The position numbers were made by a program, and so were the translations under genes. From Arthrobotrys musiformis (taxonomy: Eukaryota > Ascomycota > Orbiliomycetes > Orbiliales > Orbiliaceae), in the NCBI GenBank assembly GCA_036971715.1, contig JAVHJL010000004.1:2542001-2606000 (forward strand): a stretch of DNA of 64,000 nt, written 5' to 3'. Shown here one piece after another: positions 23,620 to 33,037 of this stretch; positions within the stretch are counted from its first letter, which is position 1; each line of letters opens with the position of its first letter. Under the pieces are notes generated by a model. It searched no databases. It was not told the DNA's origin and saw nothing but the letters and a program-made list of their open reading frames with translations.

Positions 23620-23710
23620 TCTCCATGATGATCTTCCAATTCAAACAAATGACAAGCATATGTCCGAGCCCATTGTGGCATTGGCGACATGAATTCCGAC
23701 TGAGCACATC
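23620..23710 (+). ncRNA. snR74: C/D box snoRNA, U27/snR74 type (18S rRNA guide), intron 5
   Basis: C box ATGATGA at 23625-23631, guide GACAAGCATATG at 23651-23662, degenerate D' box CCGA at 23664-23667 and D box CTGA at 23700-23703. The guide is complementary to the conserved 18S segment CATATGCTTGTC near its 5' end, the target of yeast snR74 and vertebrate U27 (18S A27/A28). Guide, one-base spacer and D' box have the same register as in vertebrate U27. The role is therefore 2'-O-methylation of that adenosine in the nucleolus. The second guide, before the D box, has no target I recognise. Confidence 0.9.
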
Positions 23711-23899
23711 GTACACTTGTTCAAATACTCATACTTAGCGCCACCATGAAAACCTCGGCTTACTAACAAGGTTATCTAGGTACACCCCGCTAAGGTGCAA
23801 CGGCCACCTTGATAGTGTTTGTAATTATCACCAGGTAGGCACATTTTACTTGCTTCAACCCTTCATTCCTCCAACCCTACCGCACCCTCTAGAACCGCC

Positions 23900-24010
23900 A
23901 TTACCTGATGATCCTTTTTTCTTTTTTTTCTCACGACGGTCAGCATAGTTGGCCCTATACAGGCCAACGTTGATGAGAAACACCCATGACCGGGTTCGAA
24001 TCTGAATCAC
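23900..24010 (+). ncRNA. C/D box snoRNA candidate 6 (25S rRNA guide), intron 6
   Basis: C box CTGATGA at 23905-23911, C' box TTGATGA at 23970-23976 and D box CTGA at 24002-24005. Between C and C' lies CTCACGACGGTC (23930-23941), complementary to the conserved 25S segment GACCGTCGTGAG. If CATA just downstream is a degenerate D' box, the fifth-base rule points to the C methylated by snR73 in yeast (C2959). The terminal stem is weak and the C box starts with C instead of a purine, so confidence is moderate. Confidence 0.62.
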
Positions 24011-24652
24011 ATTTCGAGCGAAAAAACCAGATCACATACCTAACAATGCAAACGTCGGAAAAACAGACGGCTGACTATACCTCTCAAGGGTTAGCTATAG
24101 GAGTCAGAGTACACTTGGAAGATAAAACTTCCGCTCTCTGGCAGCATTTCCCACCACCTCCAGCGCTAACTCCCTTGGCCACGATCTCGGACTCCAACTT
24201 GGTGTTATTCACATCGCAAACTCAAAGGCTCGGACCTTTTCCCAGCCAGCGAGCTAAATGATTGTCAGTTGGTTCATTGTTCAAGCGCAATGTATGATTC
24301 ACTGAAGATCGAAGCGCTTTCTAGCTTTTAACGTCTTCATTGTTTCTGTATGGCCCCGAAGATTCGGGCATTCGAAAATGAAATGTAGGAACATGCCTGT
24401 GTAAAATAATATATGTACATAGTGGTGCTGTCAAAGAAACTGAAACCTCGCCAATTGGCGCTGACCTAGCCTTCCCACGTTGTCAGCCTTACCCGCCGAT
24501 TTGCCCAACATCTTTTGACCTCTGCAACACAATAGAGGCCGTAGGCGGCTTTTTCCCTCATACAATTACTCGAAGGACTCGGGGAATGGTGTGTCGCTAA
24601 GTGCATCCAGGCAATAGGGCCATATCCATCGTCGTTTGTGAGCTTGGGATTA

Positions 24653-24911
24653 TCACATAATCGGTGTGCTCGCATATATTGCTTTCGACGGGGCAACAAT
24701 AACGCCAGCAGCTTTTGCGAATTGGCTTTCATTCACAGAAAACTGATATGCCCGTTGTGCCGCAGCTTCCCGAGCAAGAACCTCAGATTCCGATATGCTT
24801 TCGCAATAATACTCTCGATGGTTGACGCGGACAATACAGCTATAGCCACCATTGCATTGGAGCACTTCGTAGTGTGGATCCGGCCATCTTCGGCGGCGGC
24901 AGAGACCTAAG
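24653..24911 (-). pseudogene. dsRNA-binding-domain-like fragment, no ATG in frame
   Basis: After an apparent 3' splice site (TTCTTAG at about 24912), the minus strand reads WPDPHYEVLQCNGGYSC, VNHREYY and SEVLAREAAAQRAYQ, then stops. The beta-beta-beta pattern followed by an Ala-rich helix with AREAAAQRA resembles a small double-stranded-RNA-binding domain. A 47-bp intron with donor GTATGTATG just upstream is possible, but no in-frame ATG precedes it before a stop. It may be a fragment, a gene with an unseen first exon, or a chance resemblance. Confidence 0.3.
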
Positions 24912-24919
24912 AAAGAAGG

Positions 24920-26185
24920 TCAGTGTACTTAGCATCAAAAATATCATACATACATTGGCTGCGATCCCCCCTATTGCTTTTCAATAGCAAAACCGACAGT
25001 CAATGATCTCGCAGAAGACCTTGCCGTAAACGCGCAGGGGGGGGGAATGTTTTAGTTGAGAATTAGAAACGTACTGGAAAGGTATAATATGTAATACATC
25101 GGTGCGAGTTATATATATGAGCCTTGAAAGCTAGGTTTGTATTGGCTGCTGCCTCTGCTAGGCTTGTACTTTCGGATAGTGGAATGAAGGTATTCGGCTT
25201 GTGGACAGACTTTGGATTCTGATAAAGACCTAATTTATCAGTTATAAATTACTAGGGCTTGGTCGTGTTTTGGGCGTTTACCGGTAGGAAAAGACGCCCA
25301 AGCGACAATACTAGTGTACTAGACAGCTAGACAAGAGAGAGCCAATTTGTAGGGAGAAACAAGGACAGTTGCTAGTCAATTCTCTGCAGAGGGTGGATTA
25401 ATATAGAGAGTGTGGGTGGGCGTGGGTGTGTGATAGAACCTCTGGCAGAATATGAGATGGAAACCCCCTCTACTATATGCTCCTCGACATTGAGACCAGA
25501 TCATGAGTCAATGCAGCTAGGGAAGAGCAATCACTGATCTATTCTTCTTCGTCTCTTTTTTTTTTTTTCCCTGTCCTTCTTTGTTTTGCCTCTGTCTGGT
25601 CTCTTTGTGCTTAAGTTTGCCCCCAAACGAGGGCTTGGGAATAGTGCAGACAGTATGCATGCATGTATGTAACGTTTTGAGCATGACTTTTGTTAAGCCG
25701 CGAAACTGCATTGGAAGCCATGCAAATAATATGCTACCTAGCATTAGTCGACGCACTTGCGGAGGCGGTCAAGTAGAATGCGGGAACAATTCGTCGGAAC
25801 GATTTAAAGGCAATCCCGCAATACCCATTGAGGGAGTGACTTTAAGCAGCCCGACACCCAGGTAGCCCGAGTACGTCTATCCCGACGCAGCCGTCCGCAT
25901 TGGTTTCCCTGTTGATACTAGCTTGGTCAATGACTTGGGAACAAACTCTATCCCTTCGACACGACAAGAGACGACACAACATGCCCCAAAAGCCGCAGCA
26001 TCGAAGGAACGAATGCTCTTCAAATGCACGGATAACAGAGGGAGGTGAGAAGCAGCTGGAGGATGCGGAGCTGGCAACGTGGGAAACAGAAGAACAAGGA
26101 CCGGCACCGATCCAGTTCATCTCGTCAAAGGGTTATTGAACGAGGTATGAAGTTCAAGCAACGGGCTGCTGAAACCTAAGCGGCA

Positions 26186-26273
<88 letters not shown>

Positions 26274-27570
26274 CGAACAGTATGCATATTGCATGTTTGC
26301 ATCTTCCTGCTGGTGCATGAGTGAGACGAATGATGTGCATGGTGCTTGATCAGGGAATACTGGCAGGCAGTTACTGCTAGTTTGCGGTTATGCACGATGA
26401 GTTGGCAAAACATGAAGCCTGTCTGCAAGGGAGAGAAGGGTTAATTGATTGTTGGAAACAAGAGTTTGCTTTCTTTGCTGCGTTATACTGAAAGGGAATG
26501 AATACCTAAAGGATAAGGATATAGATAATGGACTCGTATGGAGGAGGCCCCAATGTATGTATCTAACGGCCGAGGAGAGGTCTACCGGCATACCCGCCGT
26601 AAAAACACGGGTTCGGTTCGCACTCACGAGCTCAGAAGTCCGGGTTGCATTATCACCATTCAGATCAACCGTACCCGCAGCTGTCATTGTCATATCTGTT
26701 ATTTGTCTTATGTCTTCTTTCATTCCTTTTTTTTTTTTTTTGGTTCGAATTCAAGCCCCTCTCGTTAGGGAAGTACGAGCAAGATGTTAGTCAGTAGGTC
26801 AGTATACGTAGCTATCGGTACGGCATGTCTTTCGATACCTCCTATGTATGTACCGGACATCCCCATTGCATGGGTGAAGCGACGCCTTCTTGGTATCATC
26901 ATCAAAACGGAAAAAGAAAAAGAAAAGGCGAAAGGGTGGAGAAGGTGGATGGCATGGCATGACAGGCTGTTTGCCAAAGGATCTCCCCAAACTGTGTCTG
27001 CAGTAGATGGCGCCATATTGGCCTCAACCTAAAGTTGCCGCTGTGCTGAGAGATAGGGATATCGTGGGATCTTGCAATAGTCGAGGGGGGACTCGAGAGG
27101 GGGGAAGCGGGGGAACTCGAATGTTACTGTACTGTACGGGCGCCCTTTGCCGACATCTGTGGAAAAGATGTCTTTCTACGTTTACGGGCAGCTTGTTGCA
27201 ATCCGCAGCATGCAACACCTGTTTCAAATAACGAGATATTGGGGAATATGAATGTGAAAAGTCGTCAATCTACAGTTTACGGTCTCCATCTCGCCCAAAG
27301 AGAGGGCGAGTATGTGTGGGAACGCTGGTATTTCCTATTGGAAACTTCCCTCTGGATATAGTGAGGGGGTTGTCATATCTATTTCTATCTCCTGAACTAC
27401 AAATGGCCCAAGGAAGAGAAAGGGGGGGGGGGGGAGAGAGAGAATACAAAACAGGCTATCGAAACAAAAGAAGAGAGAGGTCTAAAGTTATCCTCTCGTC
27501 ATGATCACAAAAACCGTTAAATACATTAAGAGTCCGCTAAGACCAACAAGTAAACGCCGGCACAGCCAAT
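24920..27570. other. Spacer with simple repeats, no supported gene
   Basis: Short open frames with no motif, G-runs (about 25038-25047 and 27422-27433), a T-run near 25556 and the (TTGC)n array at 26191-26273. The 3' UTR of the polyubiquitin gene lies at the right edge. Confidence 0.55.
26191..26273. repeat. (TTGC)n microsatellite
   Basis: About 20 perfect tandem tetranucleotide units. The complementary open frame reads SKQASKQA and is an artefact of the repeat. Confidence 0.97.
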
Positions 27571-28628
27571 TTACTGACCTCCTCTGAGACGCAACACCAA
27601 GTGAAGGGTAGATTCCTTCTGGATATTGTAATCCGAGAGAGTTCGGCCATCCTCAAGCTGCTTACCCGCAAAGATAAGACGTTGTTGATCTGGGGGGATA
27701 CCCTCCTTATCCTGAATCTTAGCTTTGACATTGTCGATAGTATCGGAAGATTCAACTTCCAAAGTAATCGTCTTGCCAGTAAGAGTCTTTACAAAGATTT
27801 GCATACCACCACGGAGACGCAACACCAAGTGAAGAGTGGATTCTTTCTGGATGTTGTAGTCCGAGAGTGTGCGACCGTCTTCCAATTGCTTGCCAGCGAA
27901 AATGAGACGCTGTTGATCTGGTGGGATACCTTCCTTGTCCTGAATCTTGGCCTTGACGTTGTCGATAGTGTCCGATGACTCGACTTCGAGGGTAATGGTC
28001 TTTCCGGTCAGAGTCTTGACGAAGATCTGCATACCACCACGGAGACGAAGGACGAGATGAAGAGTGGACTCCTTCTGAATGTTGTAGTCCGAGAGTGTGC
28101 GACCGTCTTCCAATTGCTTGCCAGCGAAAATGAGACGCTGTTGATCTGGTGGGATACCTTCCTTGTCCTGAATCTTGGCCTTGACGTTGTCGATGGTGTC
28201 AGAAGACTCCACCTCAAGGGTGATAGTCTTCCCGGTCAGAGTCTTGACGAAGATCTGCATACCACCACGGAGACGAAGGACAAGATGGAGAGTAGACTCC
28301 TTCTGAATGTTGTAGTCGGAAAGGGTTCTGGTGGAGAACAAGCCACGCGTTAGTTCTATGGTATGGGTCTAGGTAAATCGGGAGGTTGGAAGTTTAGGTT
28401 TACCTTCCGTCTTCAAGCTGTTTTCCAGCAAAGATCAAACGCTGTTGATCTGGAGGAATGCCTTCCTTGTCTTGGATCTTGGCCTTGACATTATCGATAG
28501 TGTCGGAGGATTCGACCTCCAAGGTGATGGTCTTTCCTGTGACTGTTGGTTGGGGAGAGAGAAGTTAGTACGGAGTGGCAAATCGGGGGTTCGGGGTAGA
28601 ACATACGGGTCTTGACGAAGATCTGCAT
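27571..28628 (-). CDS. Polyubiquitin, four head-to-tail units
   Basis: Exons 28607-28628, 28404-28542 and 27571-28327 give 305 aa: four 76-residue ubiquitin units plus a C-terminal Gln after the last LRGG. The units have fungal-type S19 and D24 with A28. Both introns lie in the first unit, after the seventh codon's first base and within codon 54 (Arg). Deubiquitinases cleave such precursors after each GG to supply free ubiquitin; in yeast the polyubiquitin gene UBI4 is stress-induced. Units 2 and 3 share an identical 116-bp block (27851-27966 and 28079-28194 on the + strand), while the outer units differ at silent sites. Confidence 0.98.
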
Positions 28629-29283
28629 CTTGTCTGGTTCTTGTGATAGGGGGAGATATAAGGCTTTTGTGGAAGGGAGATGGTTATTTCCTAGTGGCAA
28701 GCAAGTAGCAAATAGATGGTTGCGTGAGATGGTGAAGATGGAGGTGAAAGGGAAGAAAAGGAGGAGGAGAGTTGCTTAAATAGAGTCTCTGGGATGGGTG
28801 GATGGGGGGCTGAGCTTGGAGCTGACGGGCAGCAACACAAGCTTTCCATGACAAAGAAAAAGGGTGTGGAAGCCACCGGAACGTGACTAAGAGTCATGAC
28901 GTTGTGTCTGTGGCCAGCCACAAGGCAGCCTGGATGACTCCGATGGTACACATCTGTACAGGCCTGCTTCCTGACTCTGCCCGAGATCCTTGTTACTTTT
29001 CGTACAGAGGATCCAGGGAAGTAGGATCTCGGGCTGCAGCTGGCGAGGCGCTAAGCATGTATGTCTGTATGTGTATCCCTGTCGCTCTTGGCGTTTGCCC
29101 TTGACTCCGGATCTCCTCAGATAGATATAACTTGTGATGGGAATAAAATAGGAATAGGAATAGGATCATTATAATACTATCTACAATTAACTCCCTATCC
29201 GGACATACTATACTATACTATACAGGAATCAACGAACTCCGAAGCGAAAGAAACAGCAAACAAGCAAATCGCGGGCGGGTACA
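28629..29283. other. Polyubiquitin promoter and thiolase 3' region
   Basis: 655 bp between two genes on the minus strand. It contains a direct CAGAGGATCC/CTCGGGCT-like duplication near 28979-29035 and a TATACTATAC run near 29207-29222. No gene is seen. Confidence 0.5.
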
Positions 29284-30787
29284 TCATGCCTCGCCCACAA
29301 AGACTGCCGCCAAGCCCATTCCTGTTCCAATGCACATGCTGGTAACTCCGATTTTCTTGCCCGTCCTCTTCAACTCTGGGAGCAATGTCGCGATCTGCCT
29401 CGCACCAGTGCACCCTAGTGGATGACCAAATGCAATGGCTCCCCCCTTGGGATTGATCTTCTTGTGATCCAATCCAAGCTCGTTAGCGCACCACAAGCAC
29501 TGCGAAGCGAATGCCTCATTGATTTCGTAGATATCAACATCATCCTTGCTAAGGCCGGTTTTTTCCAAAACCTTTGGAATGGCTTTCCAAGGTCCAACTC
29601 CCATCAAGAGTGGAGGGACTCCGGCAACAGCCGCTGTAACATACTTGCCCAAGACCTTGAGGCCAAGCTGTTCAGCTTTGGAGCGCTTCATCAACAGAAC
29701 AGCGGCGGCACCGTCGGAGACCTGGGAAGCATTACCAGCGTGGATGGAACCATCCTTTGCGAAAGCCGGTCGGATCTTTCCGAGAGATTCGGCAGTCATG
29801 CCAGGGCGGATGCCATCGTCCTTGGAGACCACAATCTGTTTCGTCTCGCCCGTCTTTGGGTCCTCGAAGGACACAGTAAGAGGAACGATCTCTTCATCGA
29901 AAAGTCCGTCTTTCTGGGCCTTCTCGGCCTTCTGAAAGGATTCTGCAGCAAACTTGTCTTGCGAGGCTCTGCTAACACCCTTGTCTTTGGCCATCGCTTC
30001 CGAGAGCTGACCCATTGGGACCTTGCAGTTGGCAGCCTCGACATTCCCATCCAACAATGGAGAGAATTCGGAGACGGCACCTGGTCTGTAAGATCAATCC
30101 AAGTTAGATGATTCCTGAAACATGCATTGAGTTTTTTTTAAAAAGGAGGGGGGTTAGGTACCCGTAGTTCTGCGACATGCTTTCGCAACCAGCCCCAATA
30201 CCGATATCAATCATACCAGCCTTGATTTGGTTGGCAATGTCAACGATAGCTTGGAGACCGCTCGAACATTGTCTGTTCAGTGACCTAACGGCAGTTGTGA
30301 CAGGGAAACCGGCAACGATGGCAGCTGCGCGGAACTCGGTGGCACCAGCACCGGGGGCAAGAACGTTGCCAACGGCAATGTCCTCGACCAATTCCGGGTT
30401 AATACCCTATACGTTTACATACAATAGAGGTTAGGAATTTGGTTTTGCTCAGTAAATGATAGACAGGCCCCGTACCGATTTCTGGATTACGCCCTTCAAA
30501 ACACCAGCGAGAAGGTCGGCTCCGGCTGTGTCTTTGAATCCACCCTTGCCACCCCTGGTGAGCGCAGTTCTCAGCGCAGAAACGATGACGACCTAACGAC
30601 CAAAAAAGAGGGTTTGAGTTAGTACCAACTATCAAAATAATTTTAAACCGACCCTTGCCCTCCTCCGAGTTTCTGGGGTGAGGGGAGGAGTATCGTACAT
30701 CATCAGGGTTTTTCGCGAGTAGGGCATCGCGGGCATTGGATGGAACACCAGAGATCTGGTTCGAGAGCTGGGATAGACGCTGGGCTG

Positions 30788-30821
<34 letters not shown>

Positions 30822-30900
30822 TATATTGTCAGCAAACACCATCGAGAGCATCTAGAATTGTATGTATGATAAGCACTACACACCGGCCATTTTCTATATA
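29284..30900 (-). CDS. POT1: Peroxisomal 3-ketoacyl-CoA thiolase
   Basis: This enzyme catalyses the last step of peroxisomal beta-oxidation, thiolytic cleavage of 3-ketoacyl-CoA. Exons are 30894-30900, 30699-30784, 30476-30592, 30162-30406 and 29284-30085, 1257 nt and 418 aa. Thiolase signatures are the acyl-accepting Cys in SLNRQCSSGLQA, INEAFASQ, GGAIAFGHPLGCTGARQ (His) and the second Cys in SMCIGTGMG. The N-terminus MAAQRLSQLSNQI resembles a PTS2 (RL-x5-QL/HL), though the last position is Ile. The first coding exon is only 7 nt (ATGGCCG), and intron 1 holds a homopolymer of about 29 bases. It is divergent from the siderophore-type acyltransferase gene. Confidence 0.95.
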
Positions 30901-31379
30901 TCGATGTCTGAGGTGAATATAATAGACACGTAGCTGGTACAGTATACACTATTATGATACGATATGATATAATATGGTATAGGAGATAGAGTTCGGGTAG
31001 ATGTTCTGGATTTGCCCTCGGCCCTGCGCTGCTGATGTTATATAGAAAGTTGGGATTCACATGTCAGCACCGCCCACGCCTGGAAGCTGACCCAAGGAAG
31101 CAAGCGCATGCACCAAACAGCAGGCCGACGTGAACCCCGGACTTTCGAGGGCCTCGCTTTGGACTAGCTTGCTGTTAGTGAGCATTTCCTTGAAATGCGG
31201 CGTGCGTCCGGCGCTGGGCTGCTGGGCAGATTGAGACCCGAGCCGAGGCACATGCTTGCTCGCCACCAAAGCCAAGCTCATATGCAGATTCGATTCGATT
31301 CGGTTCGAGTCTCATATCAACGCCGCAGGCAAGAAGCTAGCTATAGGTAAGTAGAGCCACGCAAGTAAATATTGTCGCC
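30901..31379. other. Divergent promoter region, POT1 / GNAT
   Basis: 479 bp between opposite start codons, with an AT-rich ATGATACGATATGATATAAT stretch at about 30954-30973. No gene is supported; it probably serves both directions. Confidence 0.5.
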
Positions 31380-32703
31380 ATGGGCCATTTTAATGTCCTC
31401 TACTTGCCGACGGATCCTCCTGTCGCCAGGCCCCTGGCCTCCGAAGTATCTCGTCCGTCGGAAGAATTTGAAGTCGTCACCACCGTAATACAACCAACCC
31501 CAGGAAATGATACGACAATCCGCATTACGGCTGAAAGTACTCCAGGCCAGCCATCGGCCCGCCTGAAGGTCCAGCTGCAGAATTCCACCGAGGATTTGGA
31601 AACCGTTTGGACCGCTCTGTACTGGTACTTCCAATATACAAGCGATGTGGCGGTCGTGGTGCCCAAGGGCAAGCCTATTCCAGAACGATCTGTCGAGCTC
31701 ATTCTCGAGTTGGATGCGCCCGCTGCCCGTTTGGAATTTGGCACACAGCTGGAACGCCTTGGGCTTGTAGATATCCAGGGCCAGGGCGATGAAGCAGTGC
31801 ATCTGGTCTTTGCCAGTGTCTTCTGGCAGTTATCCCCGGAGATATTCTTGTCAAACCTCAATGTTCACCTCAATCTCCCTGCGAAACCACTTCGATATAT
31901 TCTTTCAAATGGCGTCATCCGCCATCCAAAGCGGCCCCTCCCCCCTCCCCGGCAGCTCCCATTTTATACCCGTCACTGCATCTCAGACAAGGTGAACTCG
32001 GTGTTCAAGCTGAGGCCTGTGGACATGTCCGACCTCGATCTGATCCACAGATGGATGAACAACCCAAGGGTCTCGGAATTTTGGGGTGAGCAAGGCCCAA
32101 TCGAGCACCAGAAGAAATTCCTAGAAAACTGCCTTGCCAGCAAGCATTCTTTCACCGCTATAGGGAGTTGGAATGACTTGGATGCAGATGGGAATCTTAC
32201 GGGTTGGAGGGATGCTTGCTTCTTTGATATATACTGGGTGAAGGAGGATCACCTAGCCCGTTATGCAAATAACGTGCAGGATTGGGATAGAGGTGTGCAT
32301 CTCCTCGTGGGAGAAGACTGGGCCCGAGGGAGGTCGACCGCTTGGCTTGACTCCATCGTTCATTGTAAGTCGCTCCCCAACTGAGTCTGGATCTATCTGA
32401 AAATGCTGGTACTAATACACTCGGGGCCGCCTATCAGTCATGTTTCTTTCCGACTCCAGGACCCAATCCGTATATCTAGAACCTAGAGTGGACAATGAAT
32501 TGTAAGCATTCGCCCATATATTAATACCTCACCAATCGACTGGGGTTTTTTTTTTCTGGCCCAACCACTAAATTTAAGATCTGTCTAGGTTCATCCGGTT
32601 ATTGACTCGTTACGGGTTCTATAAAGTTAAGGACTTCGCATTCCCCCACAAACAAGCGGCGTTGATGAAGCTCGACCGCGACTACTGGAAGGGCTGTCAT
32701 TAG
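31380..32703 (+). CDS. Siderophore-type N-acyltransferase (IucB/MbtK-like GNAT; SidL/SidF-like)
   Basis: Exons 31380-32364, 32438-32501 and 32589-32703 give 387 aa. The C-terminal half is the acyltransferase domain of the aerobactin/mycobactin type: RPVDMSDLDLIHRWMNNP, VSEFWGEQGP, FFDIYWVKEDHLARY and RGVHLLVGEDWARG, ending LLTRYGFYKVKDFAFPHKQA. In Aspergillus, SidL and SidF of this family acylate N5-hydroxyornithine for fusarinine/ferricrocin siderophores. SidF is peroxisomal through a PTS1. This protein ends in GCH with no PTS1, which fits SidL better, but the assignment is inferred. The N-terminal 190 residues are family-specific. It shares a promoter region with the thiolase gene. Confidence 0.82.
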
Positions 32704-33037
32704 ATCCATAGTTTTCGAGTTGTAAATACCCCAATCAAAAGTTGCATGCATGTGTATATATACCTAACAAAAAACATATATTTCGGTGAGTGTCTACGGC
32801 TCAAGACAATTTAGCACTGGGAATTGGTAAAATCAAGATATAAAAATGGTAAATAGGTAGATACAAGAGACGTAATACGCTAAATAACTTGTTTAGGATC
32901 AAACTAGAAGGAAGAGGTTTAATAGAGGTATACAAGAAGTTTTACGATCGAGGTCAGAAATAGCAAAGGCGCCACCAACTTCATTAACCATACAACATAC
33001 TCAAATGATTCTTTCTCTTTGCGGAAGCCAATAGCCT
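32704..33037. other. Convergent 3' spacer
   Basis: 334 AT-rich bases between the stop codons of the GNAT and the PhoD-like gene. Nothing else is seen. Confidence 0.6.

Larger units (their letters stand above)
22200..24300 (+). ncRNA. Multi-intron non-coding snoRNA host gene
   Basis: Six introns can be drawn: 22299-22555, 22615-22867, 23053-23274, 23324-23537, 23568-23779 and 23835-24100. The donors are GTACCT, GTATGG, GTACGT, GTATGC, GTATAT and GTAGGC; the acceptors are CAG or TAG. Branch-like GCTAAT, GCTAAC, GGCTAAC, GGCTAAT, TACTAAC or CTGAC lies shortly upstream of each acceptor. The exons between are short (30-185 nt), lack a shared open frame and show no protein signature. Each intron holds one C/D box candidate, with the C box 43-70 nt after the donor and the D box 76-113 nt before the acceptor. 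This is the layout of snoRNA host genes such as vertebrate UHG and the intronic clusters reported in filamentous fungi. The transcript ends are not visible, so the outer coordinates are approximate. Confidence 0.8.

Noticed and set aside
23984..24012. GGGTTCGAATC resembling a tRNA T-loop
   Set aside because: The flanking five bases do not pair and no acceptor or anticodon stem can be drawn; the segment lies in the candidate snoRNA of intron 6.
24466..24732. 88-residue minus-strand frame downstream of the dsRBD-like fragment
   Set aside because: No motif and no good splice link to the fragment could be found.
26191..26273. Regular repeat array that could suggest CRISPR
   Set aside because: Perfect 4-bp tandem units without spacers in a eukaryotic genome.
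26117..26428. Minus-strand open frame rich in SKQA repeats
   Set aside because: It is the translation of the (TTGC)n microsatellite and has no other protein feature.
27601..28353. Plus-strand open frames antisense to polyubiquitin
   Set aside because: Shadows of the highly conserved ubiquitin units; their own residues match no family.
29422..30111. 229-residue plus-strand frame
   Set aside because: Antisense to the thiolase exon 5, which carries all catalytic signatures on the other strand.
31400..31861. 153-residue minus-strand frame
   Set aside because: Antisense shadow of the GNAT first exon.
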